From positions 23,012-87,011 of the IMG/VR virus record IMGVR_UViG_3300033153_008530: a DNA stretch of 64,000 nt. One strand, written 5' to 3'. The position numbers and the translations under genes are program-made. Numbering within the stretch: position 1 is the first letter of the stretch; each line of letters opens with the position of its first letter. This stretch comes from a virus. The notes below the pieces were generated by a model. That model made no database searches. It saw only the letters and a program-made list of their open reading frames with translations, and had not been told where the DNA came from. Below, piece after piece: positions 1 through 8,244 of the stretch.

Positions 1-71
1 GTTACTGCAATAAATAATAATAATGCAAAAGTAGTCTTACGACCACCACAGAAATTAAATAACTTTTCCAT
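1..71 (-). CDS. Partial small membrane protein (N-terminus only)
   Basis: An ATG at 71-69 on the minus strand opens a frame that stays open to the window edge. The 23 visible codons start MEKLFNFCGGRKTT and run into a hydrophobic stretch (FALLLFIAV), as in a small phage protein with an N-terminal membrane anchor. It is divergent from the gene at 110, so the 38 bases between them should hold both start regions. The layout (short charged head, GGRK, then one hydrophobic helix) resembles small anchored proteins of Bacteroidetes phages, but the function is unknown. The rest of the gene lies outside the window, so length and identity cannot be judged. Confidence 0.5.
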   Translation of the reverse strand, partial: MEKLFNFCGGRKTTFALLLFIAV

Positions 72-109
72 AATTTTTAATTTAAAATGTAACATAATAT
101 ACAGAAAAT

Positions 110-595
110 ATGACACTTAGAAAAATAAAAATAAAAGAAGCTGAAGAACTTATAGATAGTTTTAGATCAAACTTTAAAGAATTAATAGGAACAGACGTAA
201 TAATTAAATATATGCTTAAAGACGATTATACAAAAGAAAATCTACCCATATTGAATCTTATTGAACTTGAAGAAATTGTTAATAAATTTCTATTAGAAGT
301 ATTTCCAAGTGGAATAAAAGATACTATTAAATCCAGAAAAGGTTCATATATTATGTATAAACACATATTTTGTAAACTTGCATATGATATGAATCACACA
401 ACAGTTGAAATTGGAAAATATTTAAATCAGACACATTCAACAGTATGTTGTGGAAAACTTAGATGTAAAGATCTTTTATTCTCTAGAGATAAAGAATATG
501 TTGAAACATATACTAAGATAGTAACCTATATAAAAATAATTTATGGATATGATGACAATGTACAACATACTGATAAAGAAGAATGTAACACCTAA
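110..595 (+). CDS. DnaA domain IV-like DNA-binding protein
   Basis: A 161-residue protein. Residues about 95-125 (HTTVEIGKYLNQTHSTVCC) match the pattern of the C-terminal DNA-binding domain of DnaA, where a helix-turn-helix ends in a D/T-H-[ST]-T-V signature that reads the DnaA box. There is no AAA+ ATPase part, so it cannot be a complete initiator. It could bind an origin or recruit or block host DnaA; that is inference. It is the first gene of the replication module, and the next reading frame overlaps its 3' end. A stand-alone protein of this type, as opposed to full-length DnaA, fits crAss-like phages. Confidence 0.65.
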   Translation: MTLRKIKIKEAEELIDSFRSNFKELIGTDVIIKYMLKDDYTKENLPILNLIELEEIVNKFLLEVFPSGIKDTIKSRKGSYIMYKHIFCKLAYDMNHTTVEIGKYLNQTHSTVCCGKLRCKDLLFSRDKEYVETYTKIVTYIKIIYGYDDNVQHTDKEECNT

Positions 596-1136
596 TCAAT
601 TCTATTTGATGTATTGTATTAAAGAAAATCTTGATACACCCTTAATTAATATATCACTTGAATTAAGATTATTAAAGAAAAATGACTGGATAGATAACCA
701 AAATACTCTATTACCAAAAAGTCTAAAACTTATTGATGATATAGAAAGTTATTTTAAAGTTTCTAAAACTAAAACAAACAAAATTATATTAGGTAATAAG
801 TTTAGTGATAATATAAAAATATATAGAGAACTCTTTCCTAAAGGATTGTTACCACACGGTAAACCAGGAAGAAGCTCTATTAAAAATTTAGAAATAGGAT
901 TTAGATGGTTTTTTAAAAACTTTTCCTACACATGGACTATTATATTAAAAGCTACTGCAATTTACGTTGATGAATATGAAAAAGCCAACTATAAATTTAT
1001 GCAGACATCACAATACTTTATAAGAAAACAAGCAAGTGATAAAAGCTGGAACTCAACATTAGCTGATTATTGTGAAATTGTTGATTCTGGTGAAGATATA
1101 GAAGAAGATACACACTTCTCAGAAAATGTAGTATAA
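543..1136 (+). CDS. Hypothetical protein of the replication module
   Basis: 197 residues from the first ATG. In-frame ATGs also occur at 549, 552 and 558; the last (MYNILIKKNV) is the most natural start by its following sequence and would shorten the overlap with the upstream gene to 38 bases. The N-terminal part is helical and hydrophobic (TPNQFYLMYCIKEN), the middle is basic (LPHGKPGRSS), and the C-terminus is acidic. No motif identifies it. Its place between a DnaA-like gene and the DnaB-type helicase makes a DNA-binding or helicase-loading role possible, on context only. Confidence 0.7.
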   Translation: MDMMTMYNILIKKNVTPNQFYLMYCIKENLDTPLINISLELRLLKKNDWIDNQNTLLPKSLKLIDDIESYFKVSKTKTNKIILGNKFSDNIKIYRELFPKGLLPHGKPGRSSIKNLEIGFRWFFKNFSYTWTIILKATAIYVDEYEKANYKFMQTSQYFIRKQASDKSWNSTLADYCEIVDSGEDIEEDTHFSENVV

Positions 1137-1318
1137 TGGAAAAAACAAAAACAAAAACAAAGTCACATTTTAAAAATATTTTTATAGGAATTATATGCTC
1201 ATTATTAGCATTTACACTGATAAATCTTTTGATAATTAACATTAGCATTTATCAATATATATTCCTTGAAATATGTTTTGTAATGTGTCGTAAATTACAT
1301 ATATTAGCACAAGAGTAA
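1136..1318 (+). CDS. Small membrane protein
   Basis: 60 residues. The start ATG shares its A with the TAA stop of the gene before (TAATG), which points to translational coupling. A basic N-terminus (MEKTKTKTKSHFK) precedes a long hydrophobic segment, about residues 13-50, long enough for one or two membrane helices, and a short basic tail. By the positive-inside rule the N-terminus would be cytoplasmic. No family recognised. Small size and low-complexity composition keep confidence moderate. Confidence 0.5.
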   Translation: MEKTKTKTKSHFKNIFIGIICSLLAFTLINLLIINISIYQYIFLEICFVMCRKLHILAQE

Positions 1319-1364
1319 ACTGACGATACTCCTATATATGCTATAAACCAATAAATTTAACTAT

Positions 1365-2396
1365 ATGTCAAGTATGGCCCTTAAACCGTGGAAAAAACAA
1401 AAGGAAGGGTTTGAAGATTCATTAATATATTTAAAAGGCAGACAGAAAGGTATAATCACAAGTATCAAAACACCTTGGTTAAAGGTAAATGATGCAACAA
1501 CAGATGGTATAGAATGGCATTCTATGACTGTTATTGGTGGAAGACCAGGTAGTGGCAAGACGTTAATGAAAGATCAGCTTATAAAAGAAGCTTTTCCTTT
1601 AAATCCAGCGGAGAATTTCAGATGTTTAGAATTTCAATTAGAAATGCTAGCAAGAACATCTGCAATCAGAGCGTATTCAAGTGAATTAGGAGTTACATAT
1701 AAATATTTATGTAGCGCTGATGGTAAGTTATCTGAAAATGACTTATCAAGATGCTATGAATATGCTAAAAAGAGGATTAAATATCCTATAGATATTGTTG
1801 AATTAGCACCAACAGTTGAACAATTAAAAAATATAATTGAAGATTATATGAATGTACATAGTAAGTACATTGAAAAGACAATTAAAAAAGAAGGGGTTGA
1901 ACAAATAGTTAAACTTAAAGAGTTTACTAAAACTATTATAACTCTTGATCATTCAATATTAATAAAATCTGCAAAATCACATAAAGGAAAACAAGATACT
2001 TTATATGAATTAGGTGAAGTACTTACTGAACTTAAAAGAAAATATCCTATAGCGTTTATTATTCTTAGTCAATTAAATAGAGGAATTGATAAACCAGAAA
2101 GAAATGAAGATGGAAAGTATGGGAACTATGTATTAGATTCAGATATATTTGGAGCTGATGCTCTATTGCAACATGCTGATACTGTGATTGGTCTTAATAG
2201 ACCAGGTAAGCAGAAAATACGTTTTTATGGCCCTGATAGATATATCATTGAAAATGATAAAGTACTTGTTATGCATTTTTTAAAATGTAGAAATGGAGAC
2301 GCAAGAATGAGTTTCTTTAATGCAGCATTTGAAAGAATGTCAATTGAAGAAATGGCAACTCCTCCTACAATGGATAGAAGATCAAATAGAATGTAA
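1365..2396 (+). CDS. DnaB-type replicative helicase (SF4)
   Basis: 343 residues with a RecA-fold ATPase core. Walker A is GGRPGSGKT (residues 58-66, Lys65), Walker B is IITLDH, motif H3 is IILSQLNRG with its sensor Gln, and KCRNG near residue 310 fits the arginine finger. DnaB-family helicases form hexameric rings that unwind DNA at the fork. Cellular DnaB is about 450 residues with an N-terminal primase-binding domain; that domain is missing here, leaving a helicase-core-only form. The primase lies downstream in the same unit. The start is the first ATG after a 46-base gap. Confidence 0.88.
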   Translation: MSSMALKPWKKQKEGFEDSLIYLKGRQKGIITSIKTPWLKVNDATTDGIEWHSMTVIGGRPGSGKTLMKDQLIKEAFPLNPAENFRCLEFQLEMLARTSAIRAYSSELGVTYKYLCSADGKLSENDLSRCYEYAKKRIKYPIDIVELAPTVEQLKNIIEDYMNVHSKYIEKTIKKEGVEQIVKLKEFTKTIITLDHSILIKSAKSHKGKQDTLYELGEVLTELKRKYPIAFIILSQLNRGIDKPERNEDGKYGNYVLDSDIFGADALLQHADTVIGLNRPGKQKIRFYGPDRYIIENDKVLVMHFLKCRNGDARMSFFNAAFERMSIEEMATPPTMDRRSNRM

Positions 2397-2397
2397 A

Positions 2398-2922
2398 ATG
2401 AATTTAGAAAAAAAGAAACCAACACCTCAAGAAAGAAAACATATTACAGAAGAATTAAGAAAAAAACATAAGCCAATTTTTGATAAATTAGATGCACCAG
2501 ATGCATTATATATCCCTAAAATGGCATATGTACCAAAAGGACTTAATGAAGTGTGTATGGGGTTCTTTGAGAGTGAATTAGATAACGGTGATATTTACAC
2601 TGAAAAAGTAAGTATGAGTATGGAATCAGAAGATCCATCAAGAACATTGTATAAAATAAAATATAATCCTTATTACAAGGATGAATATGCAGCAAGTGAG
2701 CCTAATAACATTACGGGTAACGTAAGGTATTATGTACCATTTGCGGAAATGGAGGTAGTTCAAGAACCTGAAGAAGAAAGTGAGTTTAACTTAATAGATC
2801 CAGATGAAGACATGCCTTTAGACCAAATGACTATGAGAGATTTTGCTGCCATTGTGCTGGTTGAACCAGTGAGTAAAAAAGAATGGCTAAATAAGATAAT
2901 TAAGAATGTAAATATAAAATAA
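2398..2922 (+). CDS. Hypothetical protein
   Basis: 174 residues from the ATG at 2398, which directly follows the helicase stop with one spacer base. An upstream in-frame ATG at 2320 exists but lies inside the helicase gene and adds only frame-shifted helicase sequence, so it is rejected. The protein starts with a charged helix (TPQERKHITEELRKKHK) and has an acidic C-terminal third (QEPEEESEFNLIDPDED). No family recognised. Position between helicase and ATPase suggests an accessory role in replication or recombination. Confidence 0.75.
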   Translation: MNLEKKKPTPQERKHITEELRKKHKPIFDKLDAPDALYIPKMAYVPKGLNEVCMGFFESELDNGDIYTEKVSMSMESEDPSRTLYKIKYNPYYKDEYAASEPNNITGNVRYYVPFAEMEVVQEPEEESEFNLIDPDEDMPLDQMTMRDFAAIVLVEPVSKKEWLNKIIKNVNIK

Positions 2923-2939
2923 CCAACAAATAAGTAAAT

Positions 2940-3623
2940 ATGGCACAAAGTATTTTGATCATTGCTGAGTCTGGAGCTGGTAAATCCACTGCAGGTAGGC
3001 ATTTAAATCCAAAAGAAACATTTTGGATAAACGTAGCAAATAAACCATTACCATTTAAGGGATGGAAAAAGAAGTATAAAAAATTAAATAAAGAAAATTT
3101 AGATGGTAATTTATCATCTGTTGCAACACCAACTGGTATTATTAAGGCCATGGACTATGTAAGTAATGAGAGACCTGAAATTAAAGTTCTAATTGTAGAT
3201 GATTGGCAATATATGTCAGCATTTGAATATTTTGATAGAGCAGATGAAGTAGGTTATGCTAAGTTTACTGACATTGGTAAATGGTTAGCCAAAGTTGCAA
3301 AAAAACCTATGTCATTAAGAGAAGACCTATTTATATTTTTCATGACTCACTCTGAAGAAACAACAGACTATAAAGGAAAAAGAAAACAAAAAGCAAAAAC
3401 AATTGGTAAGATGGTAGATGAAAAGCTTACCCTTGAAGGTTTATTTTCAATTGTCCTTTATGGAAAGATAAAACAGAATGAGAATGGTGAAACTGACTAT
3501 GTATTTGAAACAACAAGTGATGGATCAAATACATGTAAAGCACCTATGGGAATGTTTAAAACAGAAGTTATACCAAATGATCTGAAAATTGTTAAAGAAG
3601 CAATTATTGAATACGAAAAATAA
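2940..3623 (+). CDS. P-loop ATPase (AAA_24 / Sak4-like)
   Basis: 227 residues. Walker A is ESGAGKST at residues 10-17 and Walker B is VLIVDDWQY with Asp87 and Asp88. FFMTHSEE near residue 137 looks like a sensor strand. This matches the short RecA-like phage ATPases annotated as phage nucleotide-binding proteins; the Sak4 branch promotes single-strand annealing. An SSB-like gene follows at once, the usual partner of such ATPases. The specific recombinase role is inferred from fold and neighbour; the ATPase call itself is clear. Confidence 0.78.
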   Translation: MAQSILIIAESGAGKSTAGRHLNPKETFWINVANKPLPFKGWKKKYKKLNKENLDGNLSSVATPTGIIKAMDYVSNERPEIKVLIVDDWQYMSAFEYFDRADEVGYAKFTDIGKWLAKVAKKPMSLREDLFIFFMTHSEETTDYKGKRKQKAKTIGKMVDEKLTLEGLFSIVLYGKIKQNENGETDYVFETTSDGSNTCKAPMGMFKTEVIPNDLKIVKEAIIEYEK

Positions 3624-3630
3624 AATAAAA

Positions 3631-4320
3631 ATGATTAGTACAAAAAACATTAGTAATGGTGGTTCTATTTCAAAAGTATTAGAACCAGGGAACAAAGTAA
3701 TTAAAATAAATTCAATTAAGCTTGAAGAATATCCTTATAGAGATAATGCATATCATTTTGTAATGCATTGTGAAGGTCAGGATCTTGGGAAAGATTTTGA
3801 AGGGTTTTATATTGACCCCGCTAAACCAAAAACAGGAAGATATAAAGGACAAGTAGGGAATGTAAAAGCTGGTGAATGGGCCTTTAGTGATTTTATCACA
3901 CAAAGCGGTATTGAAATCAGTAGAGATGAAGAGATACTTAAGTTTGTTAAAAACCTTTGTGATTTATTTGATTCAGAATGGTTAGATGCACAAGATAATA
4001 AGCATGAAACTATTGAAGAATTAGTAATCCAGTTTAATGAAGATAAACCTTTTCAAGGTGCCTTCTTTAATGCATGTCTATGTGGTAAAGAATACACAAA
4101 TAAAAATGGATATACTAATTATGATATATTTCTACCAAAGTTTACAAGGAATGGTCTTCCATTTGAACCTGAAGATGTAGATTCATCTATCTCACGTGTT
4201 TATACTTTTGATCCTAATGAACATATTAGAAAGAAAAAAGTATCAAAGGAAGTTGATTCCTTTAAGAAGGAAGAAGAAAAAGAAGAAACTACTACAAAGT
4301 CTGATGATTTTGAGCTATAA
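3631..4320 (+). CDS. Single-stranded DNA-binding protein-like
   Basis: 229 residues from the ATG at 3631, which lies seven bases after the ATPase stop. An in-frame ATG at 3589 overlaps the previous gene and adds only a basic shadow peptide. The middle alternates short strands and loops, consistent with an OB fold. The C-terminus is a long Lys/Glu stretch ending in SDDFEL, an acidic tail like those by which SSB proteins bind replication partners. Known SSB aromatic residues cannot be assigned by eye, so the call rests on tail, size and position between a RecA-like ATPase and the primase. Confidence 0.55.
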   Translation: MISTKNISNGGSISKVLEPGNKVIKINSIKLEEYPYRDNAYHFVMHCEGQDLGKDFEGFYIDPAKPKTGRYKGQVGNVKAGEWAFSDFITQSGIEISRDEEILKFVKNLCDLFDSEWLDAQDNKHETIEELVIQFNEDKPFQGAFFNACLCGKEYTNKNGYTNYDIFLPKFTRNGLPFEPEDVDSSISRVYTFDPNEHIRKKKVSKEVDSFKKEEEKEETTTKSDDFEL

Positions 4321-4327
4321 TTAACAC

Positions 4328-4359
4328 TAATGAGGAGGTACTAACCTGCCTCCTCATTA
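4328..4359 (+). terminator. Terminator-like hairpin between SSB-like gene and primase
   Basis: A perfect 11-base inverted repeat (TAATGAGGAGG / CCTCCTCATTA) with a 10-base loop, between the stop at 4320 and the primase ATG at 4374. No U-tract follows, so it may attenuate transcription, protect an mRNA end or mark a processing site, not fully terminate. Confidence 0.5.
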
Positions 4360-4373
4360 ATAACCTTCTAACT

Positions 4374-5321
4374 ATGATAAGAACTAAGATTGATATTGAC
4401 AAAATACCATCTAATTGGATATTTGAATATTATTGTAAAACAACTGAAAAATTACATGGACAGGACTTAAAGATACTATCATTATTTAATGAGTCAGATA
4501 CAGTACCTTCTATGTGTATTTATGTTAAAGATAATAAGTATAAATTTAAAGATTTTTCATCTGGTTACGGAGGAGATGGCATACAACTAGTGTCCTTACT
4601 TTTTGATATTAAATCAAAAGACAGAGTTATCCGTAAGATTATTGATGACTATGATCAACAAGAAAATGTAATTCCAAATGACATTAAACCAGTTTCTAAA
4701 TTTAAAATAACATCACATATAAAAAGAAAATGGAATGTTATTGATGCAAAATACTGGTTAAACTATAATATAGATTCAGATATACTTCAAAAGTATAATG
4801 TATTCCCTTTAAAAGGAGTAACTCTAAGTAAAAATATTGATGATAACATTGTTGAATTTAAAAGAACAAATAATCAAATGTATGGTTACTTTAAGAAAGA
4901 TGGTACTCTATATAAAACATATCAACCAAAAGATAAAAAGAGGAAGTTTTTTAATGTAAGTTCCTATATTCAAGGTACTGACCAATTAGAATATAAGAAT
5001 AAAACATTAGTTATAGCCTCTTCATTAAAAGATATGATGTCTATTGACTCATTGAAACTTGCAGTAGATTTGGTTGCTCCAGGAAGTGAAAATACACTTA
5101 TTCCAAAAACAAATATGTCGTCATATGTATTAAAGTATGATAACATGTATACATTATTTGATAATGATGACGCTGGTTTCAGAGCATCAGATAAATATGA
5201 GAGTGTATATGGAATTAGTAGTATATACTTAAATCTTGCTAAAGACGTATCAGATTCAATATATGAATATGGCGCAAATACTGTTAAAAATTGTTTAAAA
5301 CCTTTAATTCCAATATTATGA
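4374..5321 (+). CDS. DnaG-type primase with degenerate Toprim domain
   Basis: 315 residues. The N-terminal part (ESDTVPSMCIYVKDNKYKF, then KDFSSGYGGDGIQLV) follows the layout of the CHC2 zinc-finger domain of DnaG primases, but the cysteine ligands are not intact. Residues about 212-222 (VIASSLKDMMS) and 261-268 (LFDNDDAG) are the two acidic motifs of a Toprim domain. Ser216 stands where the general-acid Glu usually is, while Asp263 and Asp265 remain. A primase makes the RNA primers used by the family B polymerase at 10384. It overlaps the next gene by ATGA. Confidence 0.75.
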   Translation: MIRTKIDIDKIPSNWIFEYYCKTTEKLHGQDLKILSLFNESDTVPSMCIYVKDNKYKFKDFSSGYGGDGIQLVSLLFDIKSKDRVIRKIIDDYDQQENVIPNDIKPVSKFKITSHIKRKWNVIDAKYWLNYNIDSDILQKYNVFPLKGVTLSKNIDDNIVEFKRTNNQMYGYFKKDGTLYKTYQPKDKKRKFFNVSSYIQGTDQLEYKNKTLVIASSLKDMMSIDSLKLAVDLVAPGSENTLIPKTNMSSYVLKYDNMYTLFDNDDAGFRASDKYESVYGISSIYLNLAKDVSDSIYEYGANTVKNCLKPLIPIL

Positions 5322-5500
5322 GTAATATTACCGTAGAAGAACTTGAAAAAACATATGATGAAATGATTGAAAAATCAGATAGCCCTTTTGAAAAGAATAT
5401 TCTTAAAGCTGAATTAAAACATAAATTATATTTACTTTCAGTAGGATTGGAGAATATAACACCTCCAGATCCAGAAGATTGTATTGCATGTAGCGGATGA
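5318..5500 (+). CDS. Small hypothetical protein
   Basis: 60 residues, starting at an ATG that overlaps the primase stop (ATGA at 5318-5321) and itself overlapping the next gene by ATGA at 5497-5500. A longer in-frame start at 5291 falls inside the primase gene and is rejected. The protein is mostly an acidic helix with a C-terminal DCIACSG, where two cysteines could bind metal. Tight coupling on both sides supports a real gene; function unknown. Confidence 0.6.
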   Translation: MSNITVEELEKTYDEMIEKSDSPFEKNILKAELKHKLYLLSVGLENITPPDPEDCIACSG

Positions 5501-5940
5501 AAATATTAAGCTTAGACATAGCATCTACAACAGGATGGTGTATTGATGAACATCTATATGGAACGTGGGATTTTAAAACACGTAAAGATGAATCAATGGG
5601 TATGAAACTCATTAGATTTATGTCAAAATTAAAAGAAGTATATGAATATGAAAAATTTGATATTGTTGTATATGAACGTCCCGCAGGGAGACATGCTCAT
5701 GCTATTATACATCAGGCAAAACTAATTGCCATACTTGAAAAATTTTGTGAAGAAAATAATGTAGACTACAAATCCTATTCTGCATCTGAAATAAAAAAGT
5801 TTGCCACCGGAAAAGGGAACGCAAACAAACAACAAATGATTGACGCAGCAAAAGCAAAACATAATTATCTTGGAAATGATGATAATGAAGCTGATGCAAT
5901 TCATATGCGTTATCTTATAAAAGACGAATTAGGTCTTTAA
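5497..5940 (+). CDS. RuvC-like Holliday junction resolvase / RNase H-fold nuclease
   Basis: 147 residues. The RNase H-fold acidic residues are visible: Asp7 in ILSLDIASTTGW, Glu60 in IVVYERP, and an acidic cluster ending in Asp133 within NDDNEADAIHM. This matches RuvC-type resolvases, which cut four-way DNA junctions symmetrically; the size is close to the usual 150-170 residues. In a phage it would resolve recombination intermediates before packaging. The start overlaps the stop of the upstream 60-residue gene. Confidence 0.83.
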   Translation: MKILSLDIASTTGWCIDEHLYGTWDFKTRKDESMGMKLIRFMSKLKEVYEYEKFDIVVYERPAGRHAHAIIHQAKLIAILEKFCEENNVDYKSYSASEIKKFATGKGNANKQQMIDAAKAKHNYLGNDDNEADAIHMRYLIKDELGL

Positions 5941-5958
5941 TTTAAAAAATTAATAATT

Positions 5959-7116
5959 ATGGCATACAATCCATTTATAGAATTGGATGATGCTGAGATA
6001 TCAAAACTTGGTTTTGAGTTCAAAGAGCATCCCTATTTATATTATTCTGAAACAACTGGTAAAAATTTAGGAACCATTTATTCAGTTGATGATAAAATAT
6101 ATAAAACAATAATAAAAATACTTGAAGGAGATTCTAATAATACAATATCTAAAAAAGATAAAGTATTTTTTACTCCAGGTTGTAAACTACCGCAATTTAG
6201 AATTAAGGAATATCTTAAATCTATAAAAGCTACAATGACTAGAGATATGTCTAAAGCAACAATAGTTGTAGGGACAGATGATATTGCTGAAAGTGTTCAG
6301 CATGGAACTAATGATTATAAACAAGCTAGACTTGGTAGACTTCTCTTTGAAGATGATACTTTATGGAGAGTGGATGATCTAGATAATTTTAGTGATGATG
6401 ATATAGAAACATTACATCAAGATATAAGAAATGAAATTGGAGGTTATATTAGTGATAAACTTACAGATGATCAACTTTTAAATTTACGTATGTCTAATGC
6501 ATATAGAAATGAAACCTCATGGTCAGATATTTTTGTAAAAGATAGTGAATATTATCTTTATATATATCCAATAACTCTAAAAATCATTTATGAAGTATTG
6601 GCTAATAAATTACCAATAATCCATGAAGATGACTTTTGTTCTATTGCTAATTCAGGAATGAAATTAAATGATCAAGAGACTTTTAACAGTATACTGTTAA
6701 TGTTAGATAGTCAAGACTCTAAAGATAAATCAATGGCTGTTGAGATGTTATGCAATTGTGATTTTTCTGATGCAACATATGAGCTATGGAAAATAGCTAC
6801 AAAGCATTCACATATTCAATATATTAATAATAGTAAAAATTTGAAATATTTTCTAAATGAGTCTAACTTTTGGAAATTGGGACTCATGAATGAGTCAGAA
6901 TTTATAAGTTATTTAAAAGAGGATAATGAATTAACAAAAGATTTATTTGGAAAATTTCTTCCAGACTTTATGAACAGTGCTTTTGTAGAATGGGAAAATA
7001 ATACTCATATGGAGAAATTTTTTGATATAACATTAACTCTTAAAGATAATTGGAAGGACTATTCCTATAAAAAAGATCATATTACTAAAAAAACTAAAGA
7101 ACATGAAATGGAATGA
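5959..7116 (+). CDS. Hypothetical protein, paralogue of the next gene
   Basis: 385 residues, no recognised family. It shares two blocks with the protein encoded at 7103: an N-terminal block near residues 65-100 (DKVFFTPGC, then a basic RIKEYLKS stretch and KAT) and a C-terminal block near residues 230-310 (N-D-x-x-x, MAVEMLCNCDFSDA, then a helical region). The pair looks like an old tandem duplication. The 3' end overlaps the next start by 14 bases. Its position between RuvC-like and PD-(D/E)XK nucleases suggests recombination or repair, on context only. Confidence 0.75.
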   Translation: MAYNPFIELDDAEISKLGFEFKEHPYLYYSETTGKNLGTIYSVDDKIYKTIIKILEGDSNNTISKKDKVFFTPGCKLPQFRIKEYLKSIKATMTRDMSKATIVVGTDDIAESVQHGTNDYKQARLGRLLFEDDTLWRVDDLDNFSDDDIETLHQDIRNEIGGYISDKLTDDQLLNLRMSNAYRNETSWSDIFVKDSEYYLYIYPITLKIIYEVLANKLPIIHEDDFCSIANSGMKLNDQETFNSILLMLDSQDSKDKSMAVEMLCNCDFSDATYELWKIATKHSHIQYINNSKNLKYFLNESNFWKLGLMNESEFISYLKEDNELTKDLFGKFLPDFMNSAFVEWENNTHMEKFFDITLTLKDNWKDYSYKKDHITKKTKEHEME

Positions 7117-8242
7117 ATTTGATAATGTAGTTGTCATTGAAAGTCTTCATCATCCTGCCTCTAAAGAGGAAAAAATACATTATTCTAAAAGACTAATGTA
7201 TAAGGATGGGAATACAGATCCAATGTTAACATTAAATAAATATATACCTCAGAAAAATGATAAATTATTTTTTAGTCCAAGTTGCATCGCACCCAGACAT
7301 AAAGTAAGAGAATGGGGTAAAAAGAATGATATAAAAATAACAATTAAATTAGAAAAGGCTACTGCTAATTTTGTTAGTAATAAATGGTTTTTTAATATAT
7401 TTGATTGGTATATTTCATGTTATGCTACTGTTATAAATGCAGATAACATGATTAAGTTTATTGAACTTAATTATCCTGATGAAAAAGGTATTATAAAAGA
7501 AATTATCAATTCAGGAAAAGAAAATATATTACTGAGAAATTCATATGGTTCTACACAAACCATGATAGGTGACAAAGATACCTATGGATCCAACAATCTA
7601 ACCCAAATAAAAAAAGATGAAAAAGGTATTGTAAAGACCTTTTGTGAGATGTTTGGAACTGGCATAATGAATAATAAATTAAAAAGTAGCCGTTCTGTAG
7701 TTGCAGAAAATAAAGTTAGTGAACTTCGTAGATGTTTAAAAGAAACAGAGAATATTCCTTTATATACAGATACATCATTATTAGATTATTTAACTGAAGA
7801 TTGTGTTACTATTAATGATGAGATGTATATACAACTCAGAAATATGTTTGGTAGTCGTGATCATGCAAATTATGTTATTGGAATGGAAATCCTAGCTAAC
7901 TGTAATTATAGAACGTCTATACTTAAGATATTACTTACTCTTAAGGATTATGGACATGTTATGTATGGTACAAAAGAACGTACTCATGTAAACTTTAAAA
8001 GTTTTATAAAGTTTCTTGATGTACGTGATTGGACCCGTTTAACATTTGATGATATAATAAAGTGTATGATGGATAAAAAATATCTTACAGGAAAATTTTT
8101 AAAAGAGATGATGCCTCTTGTAAAGAAGGAAATGGAAAATAATTCAAATGGTAGATATGATAATTTTACTATTAAAACTATAACTGTTTCAGATGATATT
8201 AAAAGTTATTTTGGAGCACAAATTGAAGAAAAAAATAATTAA
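7103..8242 (+). CDS. Hypothetical protein, paralogue of the previous gene
   Basis: 379 residues. It matches the upstream protein in DKLFFSPSC with following KVREWGKK and KAT near residues 52-90, and in MEILANCNYRTSILKI with the surrounding helices near residues 260-300. Identity is low outside these blocks, so the duplication is not recent. It starts inside the 3' end of its paralogue and ends two bases before the PD-(D/E)XK nuclease gene. No catalytic motif is evident; function unknown. Confidence 0.75.
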   Translation: MKWNEFDNVVVIESLHHPASKEEKIHYSKRLMYKDGNTDPMLTLNKYIPQKNDKLFFSPSCIAPRHKVREWGKKNDIKITIKLEKATANFVSNKWFFNIFDWYISCYATVINADNMIKFIELNYPDEKGIIKEIINSGKENILLRNSYGSTQTMIGDKDTYGSNNLTQIKKDEKGIVKTFCEMFGTGIMNNKLKSSRSVVAENKVSELRRCLKETENIPLYTDTSLLDYLTEDCVTINDEMYIQLRNMFGSRDHANYVIGMEILANCNYRTSILKILLTLKDYGHVMYGTKERTHVNFKSFIKFLDVRDWTRLTFDDIIKCMMDKKYLTGKFLKEMMPLVKKEMENNSNGRYDNFTIKTITVSDDIKSYFGAQIEEKNN

Positions 8243-8244
8243 TT

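Noticed and set aside
2320-2397. Earlier start for the gene ending at 2922.
   Set aside because: It lies inside the helicase gene; the ATG at 2398 directly follows the helicase stop and begins the natural protein sequence.
3589-3630. Earlier start for the SSB-like gene.
   Set aside because: It overlaps the ATPase gene and adds only a Lys-rich shadow peptide; the ATG at 3631 is well placed.
5291-5317. Earlier start for the 60-residue gene.
   Set aside because: The ATG at 5318 forms the same ATGA overlap used by the next gene pair, and the extra residues are primase shadow.
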